Shown: positions 18,178-25,361 of the stretch, piece by piece
Position numbering within the stretch: the first letter of the stretch is position 1
How the letters are laid out: each line of letters starts with the position of its first letter
Assembly: GCF_001428075.1 (NCBI RefSeq)
Contig: NZ_LMSI01000020.1
Location: 392,154-456,153, forward strand
Reading direction: 5' to 3'
Length of the DNA: 64,000 nt
Source of the DNA: Arthrobacter sp. Soil764
Lineage (GTDB): Bacteria > Actinomycetota > Actinomycetes > Actinomycetales > Micrococcaceae
Program-made: the position numbers and the translations under genes
Notes under the pieces: model-generated
Database searches by the model: none
Told to the model about the DNA's origin: nothing
What the model saw: the letters and a program-made list of their open reading frames with translations, nothing else

Positions 18178-18619
18178 CCAGCGGGGTCTGCCACAGCAGC
18201 GGCGCGTCCACGCTGAAGCGCCTGCCCGTTATCGATTCGGGGGTGATGCGGATGAAGTGCTCCTGCCCCACGCCCTGCCACGGAAACAGCGCCCGCCGGA
18301 CGTCATCCAGGTCAGCGCCGGTGGGCGTTGCCTCAGCTGCCGTCCCCTTAACCACGACGCTCCAGGCAAGGCCAAACTGGGAGCTGACCGCATCTGCTTC
18401 CAGGGCCACCGTGGCCTCCGACAGGAGGGCCTGGTGCTTGGTGCCCCCGCCGGTGCGGAACACCAGCGTCCGGCCGTCCACCTTGTAATTGACGGGAAAG
18501 ACATCCGGATGGCCATCGGCGATGACGGCAAGGCGCCCCACCCCGCTTTGGGAAAGGAGGTTCCAGCACTCGTCCGCGTCAAGGATTTCCGGTACAGGCA
18601 CGTTCGTTTTCTCAGTCAT
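18149..18619 (-). CDS. Pyridoxamine 5'-phosphate oxidase-like flavin protein (paralog 2)
   Basis: 156-aa split-barrel PPOX-family protein, clearly paralogous to the proteins at 12384 and 20789 (shared [20 protein letters not shown] and [11 protein letters not shown] blocks). I chose ATG 18619 because it lines up with the start of both paralogs and is preceded by TACGCT at the leaderless distance. An ATG at 18661 would lie inside the putative DosR box. It heads a two-gene operon with the alcohol dehydrogenase. Substrate unknown. Confidence 0.88.
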   Translation of the reverse strand: MTEKTNVPVPEILDADECWNLLSQSGVGRLAVIADGHPDVFPVNYKVDGRTLVFRTGGGTKHQALLSEATVALEADAVSSQFGLAWSVVVKGTAAEATPTGADLDDVRRALFPWQGVGQEHFIRITPESITGRRFSVDAPLLWQTPLDDATRAGFE

Positions 18620-18669
18620 AGGGCACAGCGTAGGCAACTCTCCTGCCTCCGGTAAGGGCATAAAGGCCC
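18620..18669 (-). promoter_or_regulatory. Putative DosR-type promoter of PPOX 2 / adhA
   Basis: On the minus strand TACGCT (18632-18627) stands 7 nt before ATG 18619. GGGCATAAAGGCCC (18656-18669) matches seven of eight fixed DosR bases. It is centred 42.5 bp from a start at 18620, the same geometry as the other two promoters. Confidence 0.55.
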
Positions 18670-18695
18670 GGCCTCAAAGGCCTGGCCGCAAAGGA

Positions 18696-18709
18696 AGGAC
18701 CTATGGCCC
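18696..18709 (+). promoter_or_regulatory. Second DosR-like box, facing the membrane-protein operon
   Basis: AGGACCTATGGCCC matches seven of eight fixed bases of GGGNCNNNNGNCCC and closely resembles mycobacterial sites. A start about 42 bp on would be near 18745, where only a weak -10 (GAGTCT, 18734-18739) is seen. It lies 40 bp from the box at 18656, so the divergent promoters may be co-controlled. Confidence 0.45.
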
Positions 18710-18782
18710 TTGGGACCCGGCCCGGCTCAATGGGAGTCTGTGGGGAGGCAAGGAAACCCGGATCTTCCTGCGAAAGGTGGCC

Positions 18783-19706
18783 ATGCTCACGCACTTGTTC
18801 GCCAGCCGCATGCTGTGGGCTGTTGCCGGTCTGCTGGCGCTGGCCGCAGCGGGGACCGGAATATGGCGGCCCGAAATCTACGATGGGGTGGTCGCCAGTG
18901 AATTGATCCCCGGTGCTTACTCCCAGGACCTGCTGTCCATGGCGGCCGGGATCGGATTGGTGTACTTGGCATGGGCCGCCAGGCCGGACAGGGCCAAACA
19001 CCAGATCGTGGCCCTGGGACTGCTTGGCTATCTGTTCTACGCCTACGGAATCTATGTCATTGAGCGGACCTACAACGGCCTGTACCTGCTCTATATGGCC
19101 GTCTTCACACTGTCGTTCTGGGCCATGGTCACTGCCGGGGCCACCATGGGCCGCGACGCGCCATCCGTCTCCCTTCCGCATGGGTTCGGGATCGTGTCGG
19201 CTGCCGGTGCCGTCCTTCAGCCGCTCATCTTCTACCCCCTCTGGATCGGGATGCTCCTGCCCTTGATGCGGAGCGGCGAGCAACTCGATTCCCTGTACTC
19301 GATCTTCATCCTGGACCTTTGCTTCATCATGCCCGCATTCCTGGTCCTGTCCCTCCTGACCTACCGGAAGCACCGTGCTGGGCTGCTGCTTCTGCCGGCC
19401 CTGTACGTCCTCGGCTTCACCCTCATCTTTTCGCTGGCGGTGGGTGAAATGGTCAAACCCCTGTTCGGCGCTGAGGGCAGCATGGCCGCCCTGCTGCCCG
19501 CACTTGGGCTCTCTGGGCTGTTCCTGGTGCTCGGAATCCTGCATCTGGCCAAACTGCAGGTAACACAGGCACCCACAATAGGTCCCGGTGTTCCACCGTC
19601 GGGCGGTATCCAGCCCGTCCGTCAGCAATCCGCCCGCCAACAAACCCCGCAGGCCGGCCGGCAACCGCCGCCAAGCCCTCCGCAGAGTAAGGAAAAAACA
19701 CCATGA
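18783..19706 (+). CDS. Polytopic membrane protein of unknown function
   Basis: 307-aa protein with about seven hydrophobic segments, beginning with MLWAVAGLLALAAAGTGIW and ending at about residue 260. A Pro/Gln-rich cytoplasmic-looking tail follows. Several segments carry Tyr (GYLFYAYGIYVIER). No metal-binding His cluster, transporter or enzyme signature was recognised. ATG 18783 has GAAAGG six nt upstream; the frame is open further upstream but crosses the divergent promoter. It overlaps the downstream Zn-dehydrogenase by ATGA. Co-transcription with a dehydrogenase behind a DosR-like box suggests a stress or low-oxygen membrane function, but this is only context. Confidence 0.8.
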   Translation: MLTHLFASRMLWAVAGLLALAAAGTGIWRPEIYDGVVASELIPGAYSQDLLSMAAGIGLVYLAWAARPDRAKHQIVALGLLGYLFYAYGIYVIERTYNGLYLLYMAVFTLSFWAMVTAGATMGRDAPSVSLPHGFGIVSAAGAVLQPLIFYPLWIGMLLPLMRSGEQLDSLYSIFILDLCFIMPAFLVLSLLTYRKHRAGLLLLPALYVLGFTLIFSLAVGEMVKPLFGAEGSMAALLPALGLSGLFLVLGILHLAKLQVTQAPTIGPGVPPSGGIQPVRQQSARQQTPQAGRQPPPSPPQSKEKTP

Positions 19707-20757
19707 AAGCTCTCGTCTACGGCGGACCCGGTGACAAGTCATGGACGGATGTTCCGGACCCCCGGATCCAGCAACCCGGCGACGTCATCGTCAAAGTCGA
19801 CACCACCACGATCTGCGGCACAGACCTGCATATCCTCAAAGGCGACGTTCCCGCCGTCGAAAAGGGCCGGATCCTGGGCCACGAAGGAGTGGGAACGGTG
19901 GTGGAAACGGGTCCTTCCGTGACCGGACTGAAGGTAAACGACCGCGTCATCATCTCGTGCATCAAGTCCTGCGGCCACTGTGCCAACTGCAAGGCCGGCC
20001 TCTACTCGCACTGCCTGGGAAGTGAGGGCAGGAAGGCACCGGGTGGATCTTCGGACACCTGATCGACGGGACACAGGCCGAATACGTCCGGGTGCCCTAT
20101 GCCGAAAACTCGCTGCACCTGCTGCCCGCGGGGGTCAGCGACGAACAGGCCGTCATGCTCTCCGATATCCTTCCCACTGGATTCGAGATCGGCGTCCAGT
20201 ACGGCCGGGTGAAGCCCGGCGATGCCGTTGCCGTGGTGGGCGCCGGTCCGGTGGGCCTGGCAGCGATCACCACCGCGGGACTGTACGGCGCGGCCACGAT
20301 TGTGGCCGTCGACCTTGACGCCAACCGGCTGGAGAAGGCAAGGGAGTTCGGCGCCACGGACACGGTCCTTTCCGGCAGCAGCGACTGGCGGGAACAGGTC
20401 CTGGCCCTGACGGGCGGACGGGGTGTGGATGTGGCCATCGAAGCTGTCGGCGTCCCGGGAACATTTGCCATGTGCACCGACATCGTGCGGCCCGGCGGAT
20501 CCGTAGCCAACGTTGGAGTGCACGGAAAGCCGGTGGAGCTGCACCTGGAAAACCTCTGGATCCAGAACATCAATATCAGCATGGGGCTGGTGAATACCAA
20601 CACCACCCCCATGCTGCTTAAGCTGGTGGCCCAGGGGAAGATCCGGGCGGAAAAATTCGCCACCCACCATTTTGGGTTCGACCAGTTCCTTGATGCCTAC
20701 GACACGTTCTCCCGGGCCGCCGAAACCAAGGCGCTCAAGGTGATCCTCAAGTCCTGA
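19703..20757 (+). pseudogene. Zinc alcohol dehydrogenase interrupted by a -1 frameshift
   Basis: Medium-chain dehydrogenase gene split in two frames. 19703-20062 encodes the catalytic half with CGTDLH, GHEG and the zinc lobe CGHCANCKAGLYSHC, then runs into a stop. Frame 20035-20757 continues with GTGWIFGHLIDGTQAEYVRV and the Rossmann part VGAGPVGLAA. The frames join if one base is restored within AGGAAGG at about 20030-20036, giving a normal 351-aa enzyme. All key residues are kept and the sequence looks undecayed. A recent mutation, a sequencing error or translational slippage are all possible. It is coupled to the membrane-protein gene by ATGA. Confidence 0.88.
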
Positions 20758-20788
20758 CGAGGCAAGGCCTGATCAGGTTCGGCGGCCG

Positions 20789-21253
20789 CTACAGCCAGTC
20801 GGCGGAGAAATCGACGGGCGGCCACCAGCGGGAACGCGGCGTGACCGGAAACCGGCGGCCGGTGACATCGGTGGGGGTAATGGCCACCAGGTGGTCCTTG
20901 ATCCCCGGCTCCCAAGGTTCCCGGTCGGCGTCGCCGGCCGGAAGCCGCATGGTGGTCTCATCAAAGGGCCGCGGCCTGCCCTTGGCAACAACGCTCCAGA
21001 CCTCCGTGGAATACGGATTGAGGCCGTCAACCTCCAGGGCGGCAATTCCGCCACCAAGCAGGGCGCGAAGCTTGGTCCCGGGTGCGGTGCGGAACACCAG
21101 AGTTTCTCCGGCGACGGAAAAGTTCACGGGGAAAATCTCGGGAATGTCACCGTTGATGACCGCCAACCGGCCGATATAGGAGGACCGAAGGTAGCGCCAG
21201 CATTCCTCGGCGTTCAGTATTTCTGTTTGAGACCCTGCGGGGGAGTCAGTCAT
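20789..21253 (-). CDS. Pyridoxamine 5'-phosphate oxidase-like flavin protein (paralog 3)
   Basis: 154-aa split-barrel PPOX-family protein, third copy in the window, with the blocks IFPVNF, LVFRTAPGTK and PTDVTGRRFPV. Start ATG 21253 is preceded by TAGGAT (21265-21260) exactly 6 nt away, so the transcript is probably leaderless. Unlike paralogs 1 and 2, no DosR-like box sits at the -42.5 position, so it may be under different control. It is convergent with the broken dehydrogenase and divergent from the HtrA-like protease. Cofactor and substrate unknown. Confidence 0.87.
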   Translation of the reverse strand: MTDSPAGSQTEILNAEECWRYLRSSYIGRLAVINGDIPEIFPVNFSVAGETLVFRTAPGTKLRALLGGGIAALEVDGLNPYSTEVWSVVAKGRPRPFDETTMRLPAGDADREPWEPGIKDHLVAITPTDVTGRRFPVTPRSRWWPPVDFSADWL

Positions 21254-21417
21254 GCTCCGATCCTAAAGCCTGCGACAGGTGCTGCCCACCGCAATGCCGG
21301 CGTTCACCCAAGGCGTAGCTGTTCCGGGAGTGGACCTGGCCCATCCATTGTTGTGTCCCATAAGGCCCGTAAAGGGCATGCCATTGCCGGAAGCGGCACC
21401 AAGGGCGGAGGTGCGTC

Positions 21418-22401
21418 ATGGACCAGGCGCAGGAACCCATACCCACCGGGGACGATGACGTCCTGGACTCGTACTCGCAGACCGTCATGCGGGTGGCAGC
21501 AGCCGTTACGCCGCACGTGGCTGCGATCGAAATGACCGCAAAGAGGGGCAACGGCAGGGTCAGGGTGGGCGCGGGCTCGGCGGTGCTCTTCACGCAGGAC
21601 GGCTACCTGCTCACCAATTCACACGTCGTGGCCGGCACCCGGCACGGTTTTGCCGCGTTCGGAGACGGCAGCCGGATGGACCTGGAGCTGGTGGGAGCCG
21701 ACCCCCTGTCAGATCTCGCCGTGGTCCACGGTTCGCGGTCCAAGGTGCCGCCCGCCGAATTCGGCGCGGCAGAGACGCTGCGCGTGGGCCAGTTGGTGGT
21801 CGCCGTCGGAAATCCGCTGGGCCTGGCAGGTTCAGTCACCGCGGGCGTGGTCAGTGGCCTGGGCCGGGCCATCCCGGTCTGGTCGGGCGGCAACCGGCGG
21901 GTCATCGAGGACGTCATCCAGACAGATGCTGCCCTGAATCCCGGAAATTCCGGTGGAGCGCTGGCGGATACCCACGCCAGGATTGTCGGCATCAACACCG
22001 CAGTGGCCGGCGCCGGCCTGGGCCTTGCCATCCCGATCAACGCCACCACCCGCAGGATCATCTCCGCACTGTTGTCGGACGGGAGGGTGCGCCGCGCCTA
22101 CCTGGGGCTTGTGAGCACCCCGATCCAGCTCAACCCGCGCGCCGTGATCCGCAGCGGACGGCGGGAAGGGCTGCGCATCGTGGAAGTGCTGCCCGGTTCG
22201 CCGGCCGACAAGGCAGGTCTTTCCGCAGGCGACATCATCGTCACCGCCGGAGGGCGGCCCGTGAGCAATGCCGAAAGCCTGCAGCGGCTCCTGTTTTCCG
22301 ATGCCATCGGCGAGCCGCTCGATGTGGCCGTGCTGCGTGACGGTACCGAGCTGCACCTCACCGCTGTCCCGGAGGAAATGACGGGCAACGGCCCGGCATG
22401 A
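21418..22401 (+). CDS. HtrA/DegP-type serine protease with PDZ domain, no signal peptide
   Basis: 327-aa S1C-family protease for damaged proteins. The catalytic triad is His in TNSHVV, Asp in DPLSDLAV and Ser in NPGNSGGAL. A PDZ domain follows (about residues 230-320; LPGSPADKAGLSAGDIIV). Most HtrA proteins carry a signal peptide or membrane anchor. Here the N-terminus (about 25 polar, acidic residues) has neither, suggesting a cytoplasmic enzyme. ATG 21418 has a strong GGAGG seven nt upstream. It neighbours the putative hypoxia island but has no DosR-like box of its own that I could see. Confidence 0.93.
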   Translation: MDQAQEPIPTGDDDVLDSYSQTVMRVAAAVTPHVAAIEMTAKRGNGRVRVGAGSAVLFTQDGYLLTNSHVVAGTRHGFAAFGDGSRMDLELVGADPLSDLAVVHGSRSKVPPAEFGAAETLRVGQLVVAVGNPLGLAGSVTAGVVSGLGRAIPVWSGGNRRVIEDVIQTDAALNPGNSGGALADTHARIVGINTAVAGAGLGLAIPINATTRRIISALLSDGRVRRAYLGLVSTPIQLNPRAVIRSGRREGLRIVEVLPGSPADKAGLSAGDIIVTAGGRPVSNAESLQRLLFSDAIGEPLDVAVLRDGTELHLTAVPEEMTGNGPA

Positions 22402-22498
22402 TGCACGACGGCGGCCCGGCCGCTAGCAGGCATGTCACCGGGGCACATTGCCGGGGCAGTCATCGATCGCGTCCTCGGGCACGGCCACCGGGGCGGGC

Positions 22499-22876
22499 TT
22501 AAGGGCTGACCGGAGGCGCTTGCACGTCCGCGATGCCCACGAAACGCGTCCCCACGCCGTCGTACTCGCTGCGGACGCAGCCGGGACGGACGGCGGGAAC
22601 ATCGGCGGGCGCATGGTGACTGCACACCACGTAGGTGAAGTCCGGCCACCACTTCTTGGGCCGGGCCGCCTCCTCATAACCGCAGACCGCGCATTCCAGG
22701 TGCACCCACACCGGCCGCTTGCCCGTCCGGTTGGCGCGCGACTGCACCAGCCAAGGCGGAGGATTGTCCAGGATGCCACGGAGTTCGGCCTCCGTCATCC
22801 ACTTCGGCAGGCCGTGGCGCTGCGCCATTTCAAGGGGAACATCAAGGGTTATTGCGGCGTCGCGTCTGCTGATCAT
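22499..22876 (-). CDS. Hypothetical protein with Cys/His cluster
   Basis: 125-aa protein not assigned to a known family. It has an acidic-basic N-terminus, a Trp-rich middle and a possible zinc site formed by CAVCGYEE and VCSHH about 20 residues later. ATG 22876 follows GGAAGG very closely, and the frame is open upstream, so the start is uncertain. It is transcribed in the same direction as the crcB genes, 62 nt downstream of them. It could be a small metal-binding or nucleic-acid-binding protein. Confidence 0.65.
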   Translation of the reverse strand: MISRRDAAITLDVPLEMAQRHGLPKWMTEAELRGILDNPPPWLVQSRANRTGKRPVWVHLECAVCGYEEAARPKKWWPDFTYVVCSHHAPADVPAVRPGCVRSEYDGVGTRFVGIADVQAPPVSP

Positions 22877-22938
22877 CACCTTCCACCATACGGGAGGCCG
22901 CCAAATCGCCGGCCGGAACGCCGCCGGAAACAGTGTCC

Positions 22939-23337
22939 CTAGGCGGCCAGCGCAATCCCCGCGGCCGCGGCAGCAAAGCCGAAGCCCAGGTTGACCGCCA
23001 CGTTCAGGGCAGCGGAGCCGAACCGGGCTTCGCTGAGCAGGCGGATGGTGGCGGTGGTCCACGAGCTGAAGGTGGTGAGCCCGCCGGCCAGTCCCGTAGC
23101 CAGGCCAACCTGCCATTCCGCGCCCAGTCCCAGCCTGGCAGTCAGCCCATGTGCCAGGCCGATGATGAAGCACCCCGCAACGTTGACCACCAGCGTGGCC
23201 CAGGGCCAGTGCAGTGCCGCATGGCCAGCGGTGCGGACGCTGCGGATGCTGCTGTGGTGCGCGAACCAGCTGTCGATTGCGAACCGCAGGAGTGCCCCGG
23301 CCACGCCAAAGACTCCCACCAGGGCTGCCGTGATCAT
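22939..23337 (-). CDS. crcB: Fluoride channel subunit CrcB/Fluc (second of pair)
   Basis: 132-aa four-helix membrane protein of the Fluc family, which exports fluoride as dual-topology dimers or paired subunits. Signature segments are GALLRFA, VNVAGCFIIG and the pore region GLAGGLTTFSSW. ATG 23337 overlaps the stop of the other crcB gene (ATGA). Two adjacent crcB genes usually encode a heterodimer of opposite topology. No fluoride riboswitch was recognised upstream of the operon. Confidence 0.93.
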   Translation of the reverse strand: MITAALVGVFGVAGALLRFAIDSWFAHHSSIRSVRTAGHAALHWPWATLVVNVAGCFIIGLAHGLTARLGLGAEWQVGLATGLAGGLTTFSSWTTATIRLLSEARFGSAALNVAVNLGFGFAAAAAGIALAA

Positions 23338-23735
23338 TGCAGTCCGAGGTTCCGGGCAATAAGCCTTCCGGAACGCCAGCCCAGGCCGGCAGCCGCCAGG
23401 CCGAGCCCCAGTGACAATCCCAGATACAGAATCCATTCGGGGTGCGCACCTGCTCGGGCCAACTGGTCCGAGGCGAAAATCACCGCTGAAAACGTGGTGA
23501 AGGAGCCCAGCAGGCCCGGCCCTATCCCGGCCCGCAGCCAGAACGTCGTATGCGGGCGTGACATCCAGACGGTGGTCAGCGCCGCGAGGGCGAAACTGCC
23601 GCTGATGTTGATGGCCAGCGTGGCCCATGGGACCGAGCCGGGCACGTCCGGAAACGCCAGCCCCAGCCCGTAGCGCAGCTCACTGCCGGCCAGCCCGCCG
23701 ACGGCGACAGCCAGCCAGGCGCGGCCGGTGGGCAT
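23334..23735 (-). CDS. crcB: Fluoride channel subunit CrcB/Fluc (first of pair)
   Basis: 133-aa Fluc-family subunit with GGLAGSELRYG, INISGSFALA and the pore motif GLLGSFTTFSA. It lies seven nt after the MntR-type regulator stop. ATG 23735 is the conventional start; GTG 23741 is possible. Together with the overlapping second gene it should form the fluoride export channel in the cytoplasmic membrane. Confidence 0.93.
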   Translation of the reverse strand: MPTGRAWLAVAVGGLAGSELRYGLGLAFPDVPGSVPWATLAINISGSFALAALTTVWMSRPHTTFWLRAGIGPGLLGSFTTFSAVIFASDQLARAGAHPEWILYLGLSLGLGLAAAGLGWRSGRLIARNLGLQ

Positions 23736-23742
23736 CGCCACG

Positions 23743-24456
23743 TCAGAGTCCGTCCAGGGTGCAGCCGGCGTGCGGGGCGTCGCTGGAGACCCACAGCGCG
23801 GAGGCGATTTCGTCGGCGAGGTCGAACTCGCGGGCGCCGGCCGGACCGCTGATCCGCACCACCAGGGCGCCGCCGAAGGGCCGGCGTCCCACCACCTCCA
23901 CATCGGCGTCGAGGTCGATGTCCTGGGCGGCAAGGTAGCGCAGCAGCTCCGGGTTGTCGTCGCTGATCCTGGTAATCCTGCCGGCATGCCCCTGGTCCAG
24001 TTCGGCGAGAAGGTGCGCGCGCGGCATCAGCACCTTCCCGTCGGCAGTGGGAATGGGGTCGCCGTGCGGGTCACGCTTTGGATTGCCGAGCTTGGCGGCC
24101 ACCCGTTCGATGAACGTGTCAGACACGGCGTGTTCGAGTTGTTCAGCCTCATCATGGACTTCGTCCCAGCTATAGCCGAGCCGCTGGACAAGGTACGTCT
24201 CGATCAGCCGGTGGCGCCGGACCATGGACAGGGCCAGCCGCAGGCCGGCCTCGGTCAGCGTGACGGCGCTGTAGGGCTTGTGGTCCACCAGGCCCTGGTC
24301 CTTCAGCTTGCGGACCATCTCGGACACTGAGGAATTGGCCACCCCCAGCCGCTGTGCAAGCTGGGTGGACGTGATTGGCTTGTCCTGCCATTCGGTGAAC
24401 GAATAGATGACCTTGACGTAATCCTCGATCGAGGAGGAGGGCGCGCTGGTCTTCAC
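23743..24456 (-). CDS. MntR-type (DtxR family) metal-dependent repressor
   Basis: 237-aa manganese- or iron-responsive transcription factor with an N-terminal winged helix (TSTQLAQRLGVANSSVSEMV), a dimer/metal domain and a C-terminal FeoA/SH3-like domain. The metal site reads SIEDY near the N-terminus and HDEAEQLEH. These carry Asp and Glu where iron-type DtxR has Met10 and Cys102, which points to manganese sensing. GTG 24456 is preceded by TAGGCT (24469-24464) at 7 nt, so it is probably leaderless. It is co-directional with two crcB genes. Its targets are not evident. Confidence 0.9.
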   Translation of the reverse strand: MKTSAPSSSIEDYVKVIYSFTEWQDKPITSTQLAQRLGVANSSVSEMVRKLKDQGLVDHKPYSAVTLTEAGLRLALSMVRRHRLIETYLVQRLGYSWDEVHDEAEQLEHAVSDTFIERVAAKLGNPKRDPHGDPIPTADGKVLMPRAHLLAELDQGHAGRITRISDDNPELLRYLAAQDIDLDADVEVVGRRPFGGALVVRISGPAGAREFDLADEIASALWVSSDAPHAGCTLDGL

Positions 24457-24469
24457 ACGGTCAAGCCTA
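24457..24469 (-). promoter_or_regulatory. Leaderless -10 of the MntR-type gene
   Basis: TAGGCT at 24469-24464 on the minus strand, followed by 7 nt and then GTG 24456. No ribosome binding site lies between. Confidence 0.55.
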
Positions 24470-24501
24470 CCGGCTCCGGGGGCGCCGCATGGGATGCGCC
24501 G

Positions 24502-25260
24502 TCATGCTTTGGCGGCCCGCCAGGCCAGGGTGAGGTAGGGGAGGGCAATTTCCTGGTCAGGGGTATAGGCCAGGTGTTCGTGCAGGTACCAGTCCAGGTT
24601 GGCCAGGACTTTGGCACGGGTTGCCTCGCCGGCCCGGAGGTAGTAGCTGCGGGACTTGGTGAGTTCCATCAGGTCCGTGGTGGTCACCGTGTCCTGCCAG
24701 TGGGTGACGTGCCCTTCGAGGCCTCGGAATTCGGGTCCGACGACGGGTTTGTGGCCGGGCCGGTACACGTCGCCCGCGTGCATGATCCGGGAGAGCCGGT
24801 GCACCCAGGGGACAGAGGTGTCCAGCTGGTTCCAGACCAGGGCCAGGGTTCCGTGCAGGCGCAGGACGCGGGCCAGCTCAGTGCTTGCCGCGAGGGCGTC
24901 GCACCAGTGCCACGCCTGGGCAACGGTGACGACGTCGAAGCGGGCGTCGGGCAGGCCTGTCGCCTCGGCAGTCCCCGGCACGGCCGTGGCGGCCGGGTAG
25001 TGTTCCATGAGCTGGGCGAGCATGTCCGCGGAGGGGTCCACGGCGGTGACATGCAGTCCCATGTCCAGCAGCAAGGCGGTGAACTTTCCGGTGCCGGCGC
25101 CCACGTCGAGGGCATCATGGGCATCCGTGGGCACCAGCCACCGGGCTGCCTCTTCCGGGTAGCCGGGGCGGACGCGCTGGTAGTGCCTGCCGCCGTCCTG
25201 GAAGCTCTGCCCGAGTTCCCTGCGCCGCCCGTGATCAAGCTTGGGGCCACCCCGAACCAC
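24502..25260 (-). CDS. SAM-dependent class I methyltransferase
   Basis: 252-aa cytoplasmic methyltransferase. Motif I is LDVGAGTGKFT (about residues 51-61), followed by the acidic residue in AVDPSADML and a motif VVTVAQAWHW. Small-molecule methyltransferases of this type are common and the substrate is unknown. GTG 25260 follows AAGGAGG by six nt. It lies 101 nt downstream of the aminotransferase controlled by a SAM-sensing riboswitch and may be co-transcribed, which would place a SAM user under SAM control. Confidence 0.9.
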   Translation of the reverse strand: MVRGGPKLDHGRRRELGQSFQDGGRHYQRVRPGYPEEAARWLVPTDAHDALDVGAGTGKFTALLLDMGLHVTAVDPSADMLAQLMEHYPAATAVPGTAEATGLPDARFDVVTVAQAWHWCDALAASTELARVLRLHGTLALVWNQLDTSVPWVHRLSRIMHAGDVYRPGHKPVVGPEFRGLEGHVTHWQDTVTTTDLMELTKSRSYYLRAGEATRAKVLANLDWYLHEHLAYTPDQEIALPYLTLAWRAAKA

Positions 25261-25361
25261 GCGTGGCCTCCTTCACCTGACGTCCTGCGGTACCTTTCGA
25301 ATTTACCGCATCCTCCTGGCCGCCGGATCGATTGCCTGGACGGCAGGGGTTGGGCAGGGTG

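Noticed and set aside
24457..24501. Fluoride riboswitch before the mntR-crcB operon
   Set aside because: The start codon is almost at the transcript start, so there is no room for an aptamer.
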